Notes: a model not told the origin generated them from the letters alone. Positions 7,391 to 16,793 are shown, numbered from the stretch's first letter. The stretch is DNA of 64,000 nt from Micromonospora sp. WMMD1102 (GCF_029626265.1 NZ_JARUBN010000001.1:372001-436000); one strand, 5' to 3'. Program-made: numbers and translations.

Positions 7391-7753
7391 GTGTCCAGCG
7401 GCGCCTCCGCCCGACCGCCGGCGGCCGGTGGCCGGCCCGCTGCACCGGTCTTCGCCGTACTCGTGGTCGGGCCGTCGATGGTGCCGACCCTGCGGCACGG
7501 CGACGCGGTGCTGGTCCGGCGTGGAGGTCGCGCCGTCCGCGCCGGTGACGTGGTCGTCGGCGTCTTCCGCACCCGCCCGGACCTGTTGGTCGTCAAGCGC
7601 GCGGTACGCCAGCGCGACGGTGGCTGGGAACTGCACGGCGACAACCCGCTGGCCACCGACGACTCCCGGGTGCACGGGGTGGCCGACGTGCTCGGCCGGG
7701 TGGTGGCCCGCTACTGGCCCCGCCCGACGTGGTTCCACCGCCGGGCCGGATGA
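7391..7753 (+). CDS. sodX: nickel-type SOD maturation protease (S26 family)
   Basis: A 120-aa signal-peptidase-like serine protease. GPSMVPTL supplies the nucleophile Ser29 and the general base is probably Lys69 in LLVVKRA, the Ser-Lys dyad order of S26 peptidases. It lacks the long membrane segment of LepB, as expected for the SodX proteases that cut the Ni-SOD propeptide before His1. The GTG start at 7391 follows GGAGG. It is divergent from sodN, the standard pairing in actinobacteria. The end of the gene overlaps a 22-23-bp tandem duplication. Confidence 0.93.
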   Translation: MSSGASARPPAAGGRPAAPVFAVLVVGPSMVPTLRHGDAVLVRRGGRAVRAGDVVVGVFRTRPDLLVVKRAVRQRDGGWELHGDNPLATDDSRVHGVADVLGRVVARYWPRPTWFHRRAG

Positions 7754-7790
7754 CCCCCAGCGGGGCAACCGGATGACCCCTGCGGGGCAA
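7746..7790 (+). repeat. tandem duplication at the end of sodX
   Basis: CCGGATGACCCCCAGCGGGGCAA (7746-7768) is followed directly by an almost identical 22-bp copy (7769-7790). Each copy contains ACCCC...GCGGGG, able to form a small hairpin, so the pair may act as terminator of sodX. Confidence 0.7.
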
Positions 7791-7924
7791 CAGCGCCGTC
7801 GGGACGCCACTATGCTCTGTAGTCCATACCCGGGTGATCCCCGCACAGCTGCCGGCGACCGCCGATCTCGCGTCCCACCGGCCGCTATCGAATTCGTTTC
7901 GCGATCCCGATCCCTGGAGTCACC

Positions 7925-9151
7925 ATGTCATCCACCGCCGCCGTGGATCCGTCCGATCCCGCCTTCGAGCTGCACCGGGGCGGTAAGCTGGCGGTCGCCT
8001 CGACCGTACCGCTGGGCACGCGGGAGGACCTCTCCCTGGCGTACACCCCGGGGGTCGCCCGGGTCTGCGAGGCGATCGCCGCCGACCCCGCGCTGGTGGA
8101 CGAGTACACCTGGGTCCCGCACACCGTCGCGGTGGTCACCGACGGCTCGGCGGTGCTGGGGCTGGGCAACATCGGGCCGCGCGCCGCGATGCCGGTGATG
8201 GAGGGCAAGGCGGTGCTCTTCAAGCAGTTCGGCGGGGTGGACGCGGTGCCAATCTGTCTGGACACCCAGGACGTCGACGAGATCGTCTCGGTGGTGACCG
8301 CGCTGGCGCCGTCGTTCGGCGGCATCAACCTGGAGGACATCAGCGCGCCCCGGTGCTTCGAGATCGAGCGCCGGCTGGACGAGGCGCTGCCGATCCCGGT
8401 CTTCCACGACGACCAGCACGGCACCGCGGTGGTGGTGCTCGCCGCGCTGCGCAACGCCGCGACGCTGCTCAGCCGCAAGCTCGGCGATCTGCGGGTGGTG
8501 GTCAGCGGCGCGGGCGCGGCCGGTGTCGCGGTGACGAAGATGCTGATCGCCGGCGGGGTCAGCCCGGACGAGCTGGTGGTCTGCGACTCTCGGGGCATCC
8601 TGCACGGCGGCCGGCCGGACCTGACCCCGGTCAAGGCGGAGCTGGCCGAGCTGACAAACGCCGCCGGCCGGGTCGGCGGGATCACCGAGGCGCTGCGCGA
8701 CGCCGACGTGCTGGTCGGGGTCTCCGGTGGACAGATCCCGGAGGACGCGGTCGCCGGGATGGCGCCCGGCGGGGCCGTCTTCGCCCTGGCCAACCCGACG
8801 CCAGAGGTGCATCCCGAGGTGGCCGCCAGGTATGCCGCCGTGGTCGCCACCGGCCGCAGCGACTACCCCAACCAGATCAACAACGTGCTCGCCTTCCCGG
8901 GCATCTTCCGGGGCGCTCTGGCGGCCCGGGCGACCCGGATCACCGAGGGCATGAAGGTGGCGGCGGCGGACGCGATCGCGGCGGTCGCGGTCGAGGCGGC
9001 CTGGTCGGACGGTGCGCACCAGGCCGGTGTTGGGAACGGGCAGCTCCGGATCGACGCCATCGTGCCGTCCCCGCTCGACCCTCGGGTCGCCCCGGCGGTG
9101 GCCGAGGCGGTGTCCGAGGCGGCCCGCCGCGACGGCGTGGCCCGCGGCTGA
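7925..9151 (+). CDS. NAD(P)-dependent malic enzyme
   Basis: A 408-aa oxidative decarboxylase converting malate to pyruvate. YTPGVARVC carries the catalytic tyrosine. The lysine is in the [16 protein letters not shown] region. The metal ligands lie in [15 protein letters not shown] and FHDDQHGTA. The cofactor fold has [10 protein letters not shown]. The length matches the short single-domain bacterial malic enzymes that lack a phosphotransacetylase domain. The ATG at 7925 follows CTGGAG. Cofactor preference cannot be read reliably. It stands alone and links glycolysis and the TCA cycle. Confidence 0.95.
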   Translation: MSSTAAVDPSDPAFELHRGGKLAVASTVPLGTREDLSLAYTPGVARVCEAIAADPALVDEYTWVPHTVAVVTDGSAVLGLGNIGPRAAMPVMEGKAVLFKQFGGVDAVPICLDTQDVDEIVSVVTALAPSFGGINLEDISAPRCFEIERRLDEALPIPVFHDDQHGTAVVVLAALRNAATLLSRKLGDLRVVVSGAGAAGVAVTKMLIAGGVSPDELVVCDSRGILHGGRPDLTPVKAELAELTNAAGRVGGITEALRDADVLVGVSGGQIPEDAVAGMAPGGAVFALANPTPEVHPEVAARYAAVVATGRSDYPNQINNVLAFPGIFRGALAARATRITEGMKVAAADAIAAVAVEAAWSDGAHQAGVGNGQLRIDAIVPSPLDPRVAPAVAEAVSEAARRDGVARG

Positions 9152-9273
9152 CCGCGCCGAACCCGCACGACCCGTGTCCGCCCTGCCCGACGGCGGCGGG
9201 CCGCGGGTTCGCGGCCCGCAGCGCGGTGGCCGGCGCCGGGCGGCGGTTCGGGGCCGGGTGTAACGTCTTGATC

Positions 9274-10227
9274 ATGCGTGCCGCGTACGCCTCGAAGTTC
9301 GACGCCGACGATCCGCTCGCCGCGCTGGTCGTCGGGGAGCAGCCCGAGCCGGCCCATCCGGAGCCGGACTGGGTGACGGTGCAGGTGCGGGCCAGCTCGC
9401 TCAACCACCACGACCTGTGGTCGCTGCGCGGTGTCGGGCTGGCCGCCGACCGGCTCCCGATGATCCTCGGCTGCGACGCGGCGGGCGTCGACCCGGACGG
9501 CAACGAGGTCGTGCTCTATCCGGTGATCCCGGATCCCGGCGACCCCCGTGGCCTGTCGCTGCTCTCCGAACGGCATCCCGGCACGCTCGCCGAGCGGGTC
9601 GCGGTGCCCCGGGCCAACCTGGTGGCCAAGCCGGCCGAACTCTCCTTCGCCGACGCGGCCTGCCTGCCGACGGCCTGGCTGACCGCGTACCGGATGCTCA
9701 CCACCCGTGGGCGGGTCGAGGCCGGGGAGTCGGTGCTGGTCCAGGGCGCGGGCGGCGGCGTGGCGACCGCCGCCGTGCTGCTCGCGGTGGCGCTCGGCAA
9801 GCGGGTGTACGCGACCAGCCGCGACCCGGGCAAGCGGGAGCGAATCGCCGCGCTGGGCGCCACGGCGGTGGAGCCGGGAGCCCGGTTGCCGGAGCGGGTC
9901 GACGTGGTGGTCGAGACGGTCGGCGCGGCTACCTTCGAGCACTCGCTGAAGTCGGCCGCCCCGGGTGCCCGGATCGTCGTCTCCGGTGCGACCGCCGGCT
10001 ACGAGCCGCCGGTGAACCTCCGCCGGGTCTTCGCGATGCAGCTGGAGATCCTCGGCTCGTCCATGGGTACCCCGGCGGAGCTGGCCGAGCTGCTCGGACT
10101 CCTGGTGCGGCAGGGCATCCGGCCGGTGGTCGACGGGACGTACCCGTTCTCCGAGCCGGCTCCGGCGTTCGCCCGGCTGCTCTCCGGTGCCGCCTTCGGC
10201 AAGGTGGTGCTGGACCACACCGCGTAG
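9274..10227 (+). CDS. MDR-superfamily NADPH:quinone-type oxidoreductase
   Basis: A 317-aa medium-chain dehydrogenase/reductase. It has the GroES-like N-terminal half (SSLNHHDLWSLRG, residues 44-56; LGCDAAG, 67-73) and a Rossmann half with the nucleotide-binding QGAGGGVATAA near residue 156. The cysteine cluster of zinc alcohol dehydrogenases is absent, which points to the zinc-free quinone reductase branch. Start ATG 9274 is chosen because the family begins with MRA-type strands here; a longer in-frame read-through from the malic-enzyme region is shadow coding. The substrate is unknown. A stem-loop follows at 10245. Confidence 0.88.
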   Translation: MRAAYASKFDADDPLAALVVGEQPEPAHPEPDWVTVQVRASSLNHHDLWSLRGVGLAADRLPMILGCDAAGVDPDGNEVVLYPVIPDPGDPRGLSLLSERHPGTLAERVAVPRANLVAKPAELSFADAACLPTAWLTAYRMLTTRGRVEAGESVLVQGAGGGVATAAVLLAVALGKRVYATSRDPGKRERIAALGATAVEPGARLPERVDVVVETVGAATFEHSLKSAAPGARIVVSGATAGYEPPVNLRRVFAMQLEILGSSMGTPAELAELLGLLVRQGIRPVVDGTYPFSEPAPAFARLLSGAAFGKVVLDHTA

Positions 10228-10244
10228 CGTCCGGACCCTGGAGG

Positions 10245-10267
10245 CCACCGGGCCGTCAGGCCGGTGG
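10245..10267 (+). terminator. stem-loop behind MDR gene
   Basis: CCACCGGGCC (10245-10254) pairs with GGCCGGTGG (10259-10267) around GTCA with one bulged base, 18 bp past the stop. Confidence 0.6.
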
Positions 10268-10534
10268 TCACCGGGCAGACACGCCGTGAACACGCGCGGT
10301 GACAGTATCTGAAAATCCGGACGTTCCGCCCCGCTCCAAAACGGACAGCGAGGCAGGATAAGTTCTCCACAATGCACCGGAAAGTCGGGGTAAAGCCTGA
10401 CTTCAGGAAAAATAAAGGTTCAATTTTCGGTCCCTTCCTTCGCGTCTCAATCCGCTTGGGGCCGGCGGGTACAGTCGTCCCGTTCCGCCCCTGGCGATCG
10501 AGGACGATCTGTACGGCGAAGGAGTCGGATCTTG
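10268..10534 (+). promoter_or_regulatory. AT-richer upstream region of beta-helix gene
   Basis: This gap holds an unusually AT-rich patch for the window (about 10300-10435, with AGGAAAAATAAAGGTTCAAT near 10407-10426), probably the promoter of the secreted beta-helix protein. I cannot assign a specific sigma-factor consensus. GAAGGAG at about 10518-10524 is the ribosome site. Confidence 0.45.
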
Positions 10535-11890
10535 ATGAGTTTCTCTGTGGCGGGTCAGCACAATCGACAGACACCGCCATCCCGTCGTGCCCCCGGGCGC
10601 GGCTGGCGTACCCCGCGATCCCTGGTGGTGGGCTCGGTGACGCTGGGGATCATTCTCGCCGGGATTGGTGTGGCCGTCGCCGGAAGTGGCGACGGTTCGA
10701 TGACCATCACCCGCGACGGGACCGTGCTGGACGGCCGCAAGATCGAAGGGTACGTGCACATCAAGGCCGACGACGTCACGATCAGAAATAGCACGATCAA
10801 GTACGGCGGTGCGCATGCCGTACGGATTTTCGACGGGTTCACCGGGGCGCTGGTCGAGAACACCAGGATCCAGTGCACGGAAGCAAGGACGAATGGCATC
10901 GTCTTCGGCAACTACACGGCCCGCAAGGTGCGGGTGATCGGTTGCAGGAACGGCTTCGTGCACTCGCCCGAGGCACCCGCCACGATCGTCATGTCGACCT
11001 GGAACGGCCAGCCGGTGGCCGCCGGGGACCTGCCGTCGGCCGGTAAGCCGACGCCCGCCCCCGACCCCGGCACCCCCACCCCGGGCGACTCGCCGGACGC
11101 CTCCGACTCCGCCGCCGCCGCGACCGTGACCAGGGCACCGACCAGCCGGGCGCCGTCGACATTCCCCGGCCCCGACAACACCGGCGTGCCGGCCAGCACC
11201 GCACTGCGCGCCTCCGGCTCGCTCAAGCTCACCCAGGACGGCCAGGTGGTCAGCGGCCTGAACATCACCGGCTGCGTCACCGTCACGGCGAAGAACGTCG
11301 TACTCCGCAAGTCCCGGATCACCTGCGGCGGGAACTACTCGATCCGCACCATCGACGCCGTCAACCTGGTGGTGGAAGACGTCGAGATCAACGGATTGGG
11401 AAAGAACTCGGCGGCGGTCTGCTGCGGCGAATACACACTGCGCCGGGTCGACATCAGCAACGTCATCGACGGCCCCCGGCTCGGCAGTGACGTGGTAGTC
11501 GAGGATTCCTGGATCCACCACCTGACGCGGGGGCCGGGATCGCACAACGACACGCTCCAGACCACCGGCGCCTCCAACATCGTGATCCGGGGCAACTCGC
11601 TGGAGGCGTACAACCCGGTGACCAAGGATCCGTTCAACGCCTGTCTGATGATCGGATCCACCACCGGACCGATCGTGTCGAATCTGCTCTTCGAGGGCAA
11701 TTACTGCAACGGCGGAAACTATTCGATCGGCATACGGACCGACCTCAATGCCGCGAACATCCGGCTGAGTCGCAACGTCTTCGGACGCAACCACAGGTAC
11801 GGCGTGATAGCCCGGCCCGACCAGGCCGGTATCCGCTGGGACCGGTCGACGAACCTCTACGCGGACAACCGGAAGCCGGTGGTGGGTTAG
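10535..11890 (+). CDS. membrane-anchored or secreted parallel beta-helix protein
   Basis: A 451-aa protein with a basic N-terminus and one hydrophobic segment (about residues 28-48, VGSVTLGIILAGIGVAVAG) acting as signal or anchor. Two beta-helix stretches follow. The first (about 53-145) begins SMTITRDGTVLDGRKIEGYVHI; the second (about 225-450) begins with a clearly related run, LKLTQDGQVVSGLNITGCVTV. They are joined by a Pro/Ser/Ala/Thr-rich linker (about 165-220). The fold resembles pectate-lyase-like right-handed helices; HHLTRGPGSHNDTLQT resembles the ligand loop of such proteins. No catalytic assignment is safe. TTG at 10532 is an alternative start directly before the ATG. Confidence 0.8.
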   Translation: MSFSVAGQHNRQTPPSRRAPGRGWRTPRSLVVGSVTLGIILAGIGVAVAGSGDGSMTITRDGTVLDGRKIEGYVHIKADDVTIRNSTIKYGGAHAVRIFDGFTGALVENTRIQCTEARTNGIVFGNYTARKVRVIGCRNGFVHSPEAPATIVMSTWNGQPVAAGDLPSAGKPTPAPDPGTPTPGDSPDASDSAAAATVTRAPTSRAPSTFPGPDNTGVPASTALRASGSLKLTQDGQVVSGLNITGCVTVTAKNVVLRKSRITCGGNYSIRTIDAVNLVVEDVEINGLGKNSAAVCCGEYTLRRVDISNVIDGPRLGSDVVVEDSWIHHLTRGPGSHNDTLQTTGASNIVIRGNSLEAYNPVTKDPFNACLMIGSTTGPIVSNLLFEGNYCNGGNYSIGIRTDLNAANIRLSRNVFGRNHRYGVIARPDQAGIRWDRSTNLYADNRKPVVG

Positions 11891-11909
11891 CTCCGCCCAC
11901 CCCCACCCA

Positions 11910-11944
11910 GGGCGCGGTCGGTCAGGCCAGGACCGGCCGCGCCC
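11910..11944. terminator. 14-bp stem-loop between convergent genes
   Basis: GGGCGCGGTCGGTC (11910-11923) pairs with GACCGGCCGCGCCC (11931-11944), with one G-T wobble and a 7-nt loop. It lies between the converging beta-helix and hydrolase genes and probably terminates both. Confidence 0.8.
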
Positions 11945-12010
11945 GCCCGTCCCGGCGGAACTGCGGCGCCCGGCTTCCGCCGGCAGAACAGCCGCGCAAG
12001 GCCGCGTTCG

Positions 12011-13006
12011 CTACAACCGGTCGTCGAGGCTGGCCAGGCCGCCCCGGGTGGCCTGGTCCGGCAGCCGGCGCAGTGCCCGGTCGTCGCCGTACAGGGTCCA
12101 GCGGAGGAACTCGACGGTCGTGTCGGCCACCACGTCGAGGCCCTGCTCGTCGTCGCCGAGCAGCGCGCCACGGTGGTCGCCGTCCGGCAGCGTCATCATC
12201 GCCTTCGGCCAGGGAACCCGGTCGTACGCCGCCTTGCCCGCCTGGTACGAGACCACGTCGTCGCGCTCGCCGTGCACGAAGAGCTGCGGAGCCGGCGTAC
12301 CCGTGAACCCGGTGCCGACGCCGAGCGCGGTGCCGGCGAGCACGATGCCGGCGTCCAGCCGGACGTCCCGGCCCACGGTGAAGAGCCCGATCGTGGTCAC
12401 GCCCCCCGCCGAGTGCCCGGCGGCGGCCACCCGGTCGACGGCGAGCCGGCCACGCAGCGGGTCCCCGGCCGCCCGGTTCAGGGCCAGCACCCGGGTCAGC
12501 ACGAACGACGCGTCGGCCGGCTGGTTGACCACGTCGAGGATCTGGAGTTCCGCGGCGCCCCGGCTGGTGTGCGGATAACGCGGAGCCACCACCACGAACC
12601 CGGCCGCCGCCCAGCGGGTCAGCAGGGCCCGGTAGTCCGACGGCCGGCCGGTCAGACCGTGGCTGAACAGCACCAGCGGGAACCGTCCGGCGGCGACCCG
12701 GGCGCCACGGTCCGGGGAGCCGCCCGCTGCCCCGGCGGCCGGATACCAGACGGTGACCGGCAGCCTGCGGTCACCGCCCCGGTGGTAGCTCAGCTCCCGT
12801 ACCCCGACCGCGAAGCGGCGGCCCGGCGCGACACCGGCCAGGGCCGGACTGGTCGGGGCGGTGGCGCCCGGAGTCGGACGTTCCGGCGGCGCGGCCCGGT
12901 CGGCGGCCGGACGGTCCGACCCGGTGGAGCAGCCGGCCAGGCTCGCGGCCAGGATCGTCGTGGCGGTCGCTGCGGCGAGCGTGGCCCGGAGGGGACGTCG
13001 GAACAT
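12011..13006 (-). CDS. alpha/beta hydrolase lipoprotein
   Basis: A 331-aa lipoprotein: the signal sequence ends in the lipobox L23-A24-G25-C26. After a Pro/Thr-rich spacer comes an alpha/beta hydrolase of the platelet-activating-factor acetylhydrolase/dienelactone hydrolase type, with VTVWYPAAG, LVLFSHGL (oxyanion region), the nucleophile motif GHSAGG, and late HGERDD and DGDHRG segments that supply the acid and histidine. It probably hydrolyses an ester outside the membrane; the substrate is unknown. The start at 13006 is chosen to give a normal lipoprotein signal. It lies 62 bp downstream of a paralogue in the same direction. Confidence 0.88.
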   Translation of the reverse strand: MFRRPLRATLAAATATTILAASLAGCSTGSDRPAADRAAPPERPTPGATAPTSPALAGVAPGRRFAVGVRELSYHRGGDRRLPVTVWYPAAGAAGGSPDRGARVAAGRFPLVLFSHGLTGRPSDYRALLTRWAAAGFVVVAPRYPHTSRGAAELQILDVVNQPADASFVLTRVLALNRAAGDPLRGRLAVDRVAAAGHSAGGVTTIGLFTVGRDVRLDAGIVLAGTALGVGTGFTGTPAPQLFVHGERDDVVSYQAGKAAYDRVPWPKAMMTLPDGDHRGALLGDDEQGLDVVADTTVEFLRWTLYGDDRALRRLPDQATRGGLASLDDRL

Positions 13007-13045
13007 GACCCGATTCTGCCCCGCCCACCGACCGGCCGACCCGTT

Positions 13046-13063
13046 CCGCACCCACCGGTGCGG
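13046..13063 (-). terminator. short hairpin between the two hydrolase genes
   Basis: CCGCACC (13046-13052) and GGTGCGG (13057-13063) form a 7-bp stem with a CACC loop in the 62-bp gap. It is short, so it could be a weak terminator or a processing site. Confidence 0.35.
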
Positions 13064-13068
13064 CTCGT

Positions 13069-14028
13069 TCACGGTGCGTGCAGGCGGTCGGCGAAGACGG
13101 TGATCCCGGGGGCGGCGGCGCCGGTGGGGAGGTCACGCCGCGCACGGGGGTCGCCGTAGAGCGTCCAGCGCAGGAACTCCGTCGTCGCGGTCAGCACCTG
13201 GGTGAAGCCGCGTCGGCCGGGGATCAGGTACTCGCCGTGCCCCTGGCCGCGTACGGTGAGGAACGCCTTGGGCCAGGGCACCCGGCGGAAGGCGTCCCGG
13301 CTCCGGGTCACCGGTACGACGCGGTCCGAGTCGCCGTGCACGAAGAGCAGCGGTGCCGCCGGCCCGCCGAAGCTGGCCCCGGGCATCCCGGCACCACCGA
13401 GCACGATGCCGCCGCGCAGCCACTCCGAATGCCCCGGGGCGAACAGGCCGGCCGTGGTGTAGCCACCGGCGGAGTGCCCCACCGCGCCGATCCGGTTCAC
13501 CGCCAGATGCCCGGCGAACCGGTCCCCGTCGACCCGGTCGAGCCGGCGCAGATGCTGGACCACCCGCCAGGCGTCACCCGGTTGGCGGCGGATGTCGCCC
13601 CGGTCGAACCGGCGGGCCGCGCGCTTGGTGTGCGGATAGGCCGGCGCGGCGACGACGAAACCGGCGGCGGCCCACCGGGAGGTCAGCGGGGCGTGCAACT
13701 CGGGCAGACTGTGCAGGCCGTGGCTGAACAGCACGATCGGGAACCTCCCGGCCGCGACCGGGACGTCCCGGCGCGGCGTGGCTGCCGGGACGCGGCTGCC
13801 GTCGTCCCGGGTGCCGTCGTCCCTGGCCGGATACCAGACCGTGACCGGGAGCGGGCGGGCGGTGCCGCGACCGAGATCGAGCGTACGCACGCCGACCGCG
13901 TACGTCCGATTCGGGGCTGACCCGGGCGGTGCCGCGGGAGCCGGAGCGGCGACCACCCACCCGCCGACGGTGAGCGCGATCGGCAGCAGCAGGGCGAAGA
14001 GCCCCGCGACCAAGGGGTTCACGCGCAC
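13069..14028 (-). CDS. secreted alpha/beta hydrolase, paralogue of the adjacent lipoprotein
   Basis: A 319-aa protein with an N-terminal hydrophobic segment (about residues 5-28) but no lipobox cysteine, so it is probably secreted or anchored. The hydrolase domain matches its downstream neighbour motif for motif: RTYAVGVRTLDL, LPVTVWYPAR, FPIVLFSHGL, GHSAGGYTT, LFVHGDSDRVVP and GQGHGEYL. The WPKA motif and the C-terminal EFLRWTLYGD segment are also shared, which shows tandem duplication. GTG at 14028 is used; GTG at 14022 is an alternative. No strong ribosome site is visible. Function is likely an extracellular esterase. Confidence 0.87.
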   Translation of the reverse strand: MRVNPLVAGLFALLLPIALTVGGWVVAAPAPAAPPGSAPNRTYAVGVRTLDLGRGTARPLPVTVWYPARDDGTRDDGSRVPAATPRRDVPVAAGRFPIVLFSHGLHSLPELHAPLTSRWAAAGFVVAAPAYPHTKRAARRFDRGDIRRQPGDAWRVVQHLRRLDRVDGDRFAGHLAVNRIGAVGHSAGGYTTAGLFAPGHSEWLRGGIVLGGAGMPGASFGGPAAPLLFVHGDSDRVVPVTRSRDAFRRVPWPKAFLTVRGQGHGEYLIPGRRGFTQVLTATTEFLRWTLYGDPRARRDLPTGAAAPGITVFADRLHAP

Positions 14029-14163
14029 AGCGTCGACGCTAGATGGTGGAACGCCGTACGAGGCCAGCTTTCCGGCCCTCGTACGGCGCCCACCCGGACG
14101 GTTTGTCCCGCCGTCCGCCCCCGATTCGGGTTGCCAGGCAACCCGTCCCCCCGAAAGATCGTC

Positions 14164-16473
14164 TCAGCGTCCTGGCTCTGCCCCGATCGGCTCGGCCCCG
14201 ATCGGCTCGGTTGGCGGCAGGGCGTCCGGGGGCTCCTCGTGCGAGAGCCGGGGCAGCCAGCCCAGCCACCTGGGCAGGTACCAGTTCCGCTCGCCGAGCA
14301 GCACCATCACCGCCGGCAGCAGCACCGCCCGGACCACCGTCGCGTCGATGAGTACCGCGACCGCCAGGCCGAAGCCGAGTTCCTTCATCGACACCAGGGT
14401 CCCGGTGGTGAAGAGGGCGAAGACCGCGACCATCACCACGGCCGCGCTGGTGATCACCCCGGCGGTACCCCGGATGCCCCGGGAGACCGCGAGCCTGCTC
14501 GGCCAGCCCCGGTCGTGCCCCTCCCGGATCCGGCTCAGCACGAAGACGTGGTAGTCCATCGACAACCCGAAGAGGATCACGAAGAGGAACAGCGGCACCC
14601 AGTTGGTGATCGACCCGACCGACTCGAAGCCCAGCAGCGCCTCGCCCCAGCCGTGCTGAAAAACCAGCACCAGCAGCCCGTACGCGGCGGCCACCGAGAG
14701 CAGGTTCAGCACGATCGCGGTCGCCGCCACCACCACGGAGCGGAACGAGACGAGCATCAGCAGGAACGCCAGCCCCAGCACGAAGCCGAAGACCAGTGGC
14801 ACGCTGCGGGCCAGCGCCGCATTGAAGTCGACCGAGTCGGCGGCCTGGCCGGTCACCAGTACCTCCGCACCGTCGACGCCCTGCACGGTCCGTGGCACGA
14901 CCTGTTCGCGCAGGGTGCGTACCGCCTGCTCGGAGGCGGCGTCGACACCGGAGCCGGCGAGTCCCACCTTGACCACCGCGACCGTCCGGTCCGGGTTGAC
15001 CTCGACCGAGACCGGCTCGTGCAACTGCCCGGTGGCCAGCGCCCGGGTCTTCAGCTCGGCGATCGCGGCGGTAAGCGCCGGGGTCGTCACGTCGTCCGCC
15101 CGGATCGCCAGCACCGCCGGCTCGGCGCCGCCGGGAAAGGCGGCCTTGACATGCACGAAGGCGCTCAGCGCCGGGGCCGATTTCCGCAACGCGGTGACAT
15201 CCTCCTCGGCGGTCCGCATGCCGAGCAGCGGCACCGCCAGGACCAGCAGGGCGGCGGCGGCCAGCGTGGCGGAGACCCCGGGCCGGCGCAGCACCACCCG
15301 CATTGTCGCCCGCCAGAACCGGCCGCTCGACTGGCGGCGGTAGATCCCGGGTACCCGACCGAGGTCGATCCGGTCGCCGAGCTTGCTCAGCACCGCCGGC
15401 AGTACGGTCAGCGACCCGACGCCGGCGGTCGCGACCACCAGGATGGTGCCGGTGGCCATACTGACGAACGTGGCGTCCTGGGTCAGGAACATCCCGGACA
15501 TCGCGATGATCACGGTGAGCGCCGAGATCAGCACCGACCGGCCGGAGGTGGCGGCGGCGATCGCCAGCGCCCGCTCGGCGCTGGCGCCCCGGGCCCGCTC
15601 CTCCCGCTCCCGGCGCAGGTAGAAGAGGCAGTAGTCGACCCCGACCGCGAGCCCCATCAACAGCATCAGGTGCATCGTGGTGTCGACCGCCGGGGCGATC
15701 CGGCTGACCACCGCGAGCAGCCCGAGCGAACCGAGGAACGCGGTCAGGGCCAACCCCATCGGCAGTACGGCGGCGAGCAGCGCCCCGAACGCGATGACCA
15801 GGATGCCGAGCGTCACCGGAATGGAGAGCATCGACAGCCGGTGCATGTCGGCGTCCAAGGTCCGGCCGATCGCCTCGCCGATGCTGGCCCCGCCGGTCTG
15901 CGCCACGTACAGCTCGGGATGTGCGCGCTGCACGGCGGCGACCGCGTCGCGTACCGGCCCGACCCGGTCGGCGGCATCCTCGGCCGGCCCGGTCAGATCG
16001 AATGTGACGAGTACGGCGTGCCGGTCGGCGGAGACCGCGTCGGAGCGTACGTCCAGCACCCGGCCGGTGCGCTCGACGGCGGCGGTGGTATCGGCGACGG
16101 CGGCCCGGAAGGCGGGATCGTCCGCGACCAGGGTGTCGCTCTGCACCAGTACCATCTCGGCGGCCCGGTCCGGGAAGCCGGCGGCGGCGATGATCTCGTC
16201 CGCCCGGCGGGAGTCGCCGTGCCCCGACTCGCTGCTCTGCACCTCGACCGTCCCGACGACGGCGCTGAGCGCGGTCGCCGCGACCACGAACAACAGCCAG
16301 CCGAGTACGGCCGCACGTCGGTGCCGGGCGCTCCAGCCGGCGATCCGCCCGGCCAGGTTGCTCTGTCGGGAGCCCGCGGCGGCCAGGCTGCTCCGGCGGG
16401 AGGGGGCAGGGCTGCCCTCGGGGGAGGGCGCGGTGCCGGTGCCGGTCGGCGGCAGAGTCGTCGGCGTCGTCAT
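14164..16473 (-). CDS. MMPL/RND-family membrane transporter
   Basis: A 769-aa protein with the duplicated MMPL topology: a cytoplasmic Pro/Ser-rich N-terminus (1-45), a first membrane helix (about 53-75), a large extracytoplasmic loop (about 75-185), a helix bundle, a second large loop and a second bundle ending near residue 740. LFGLSMDYHVFVLSRIRE and the matching GLAVGVDYCLFYLRREREE are the paired D-Y motifs that mark proton-relay helices in this family. It probably exports a lipid, glycolipid or drug. It is divergent from a small membrane-protein gene. A hydrolase operon lies downstream on the same strand with a 135-bp gap. Substrate unknown. Confidence 0.92.
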   Translation of the reverse strand: MTTPTTLPPTGTGTAPSPEGSPAPSRRSSLAAAGSRQSNLAGRIAGWSARHRRAAVLGWLLFVVAATALSAVVGTVEVQSSESGHGDSRRADEIIAAAGFPDRAAEMVLVQSDTLVADDPAFRAAVADTTAAVERTGRVLDVRSDAVSADRHAVLVTFDLTGPAEDAADRVGPVRDAVAAVQRAHPELYVAQTGGASIGEAIGRTLDADMHRLSMLSIPVTLGILVIAFGALLAAVLPMGLALTAFLGSLGLLAVVSRIAPAVDTTMHLMLLMGLAVGVDYCLFYLRREREERARGASAERALAIAAATSGRSVLISALTVIIAMSGMFLTQDATFVSMATGTILVVATAGVGSLTVLPAVLSKLGDRIDLGRVPGIYRRQSSGRFWRATMRVVLRRPGVSATLAAAALLVLAVPLLGMRTAEEDVTALRKSAPALSAFVHVKAAFPGGAEPAVLAIRADDVTTPALTAAIAELKTRALATGQLHEPVSVEVNPDRTVAVVKVGLAGSGVDAASEQAVRTLREQVVPRTVQGVDGAEVLVTGQAADSVDFNAALARSVPLVFGFVLGLAFLLMLVSFRSVVVAATAIVLNLLSVAAAYGLLVLVFQHGWGEALLGFESVGSITNWVPLFLFVILFGLSMDYHVFVLSRIREGHDRGWPSRLAVSRGIRGTAGVITSAAVVMVAVFALFTTGTLVSMKELGFGLAVAVLIDATVVRAVLLPAVMVLLGERNWYLPRWLGWLPRLSHEEPPDALPPTEPIGAEPIGAEPGR

Positions 16474-16600
16474 GCCCCGACGCTATGAGCCGGAGCGAGC
16501 GGGATCGATCCGGCGGGCACCCTGGTCAGGGGTAGGGAATACGGAACGACGCCGGTAGGGCAGGCCCGACCATGTGCGGCGGTTCGCTATCGTGCTCGAC

Positions 16601-16771
16601 ATGGTTGATCAGCACCCTGACCCGAGCGGCAACACCGAGGCGTTCCGGGCGTTCGCCCAGTCCCCGGAGGCAGCCGCCGCCGAACCGCCGTCCCGACTGC
16701 CGCTCATCATCGGGATCGCGCTCGCCGTCGTCGTGGTGGTCGCACTGGTCGGCTGGCTCGCCCTCGGCTGA
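16601..16771 (+). CDS. small single-pass membrane protein
   Basis: A 56-aa protein with a polar N-terminal half containing NTEAFRAFAQSPEAAAAE and one membrane helix (about residues 34-55, LIIGIALAVVVVVALVGWLAL) at the very C-terminus, a tail-anchored layout. High third-position GC supports coding. I do not recognise a family. It is divergent from the MMPL gene and convergent with the GNAT gene 22 bp away. Confidence 0.7.
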   Translation: MVDQHPDPSGNTEAFRAFAQSPEAAAAEPPSRLPLIIGIALAVVVVVALVGWLALG

Positions 16772-16793
16772 CAGGCTCCATATCGGTGCGCGG

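Noticed and set aside
14131..16488. 785-codon plus-strand open frame opposite the MMPL gene
   Set aside because: His/Gln/Arg-rich shadow translation; the minus strand encodes a clear MMPL transporter.
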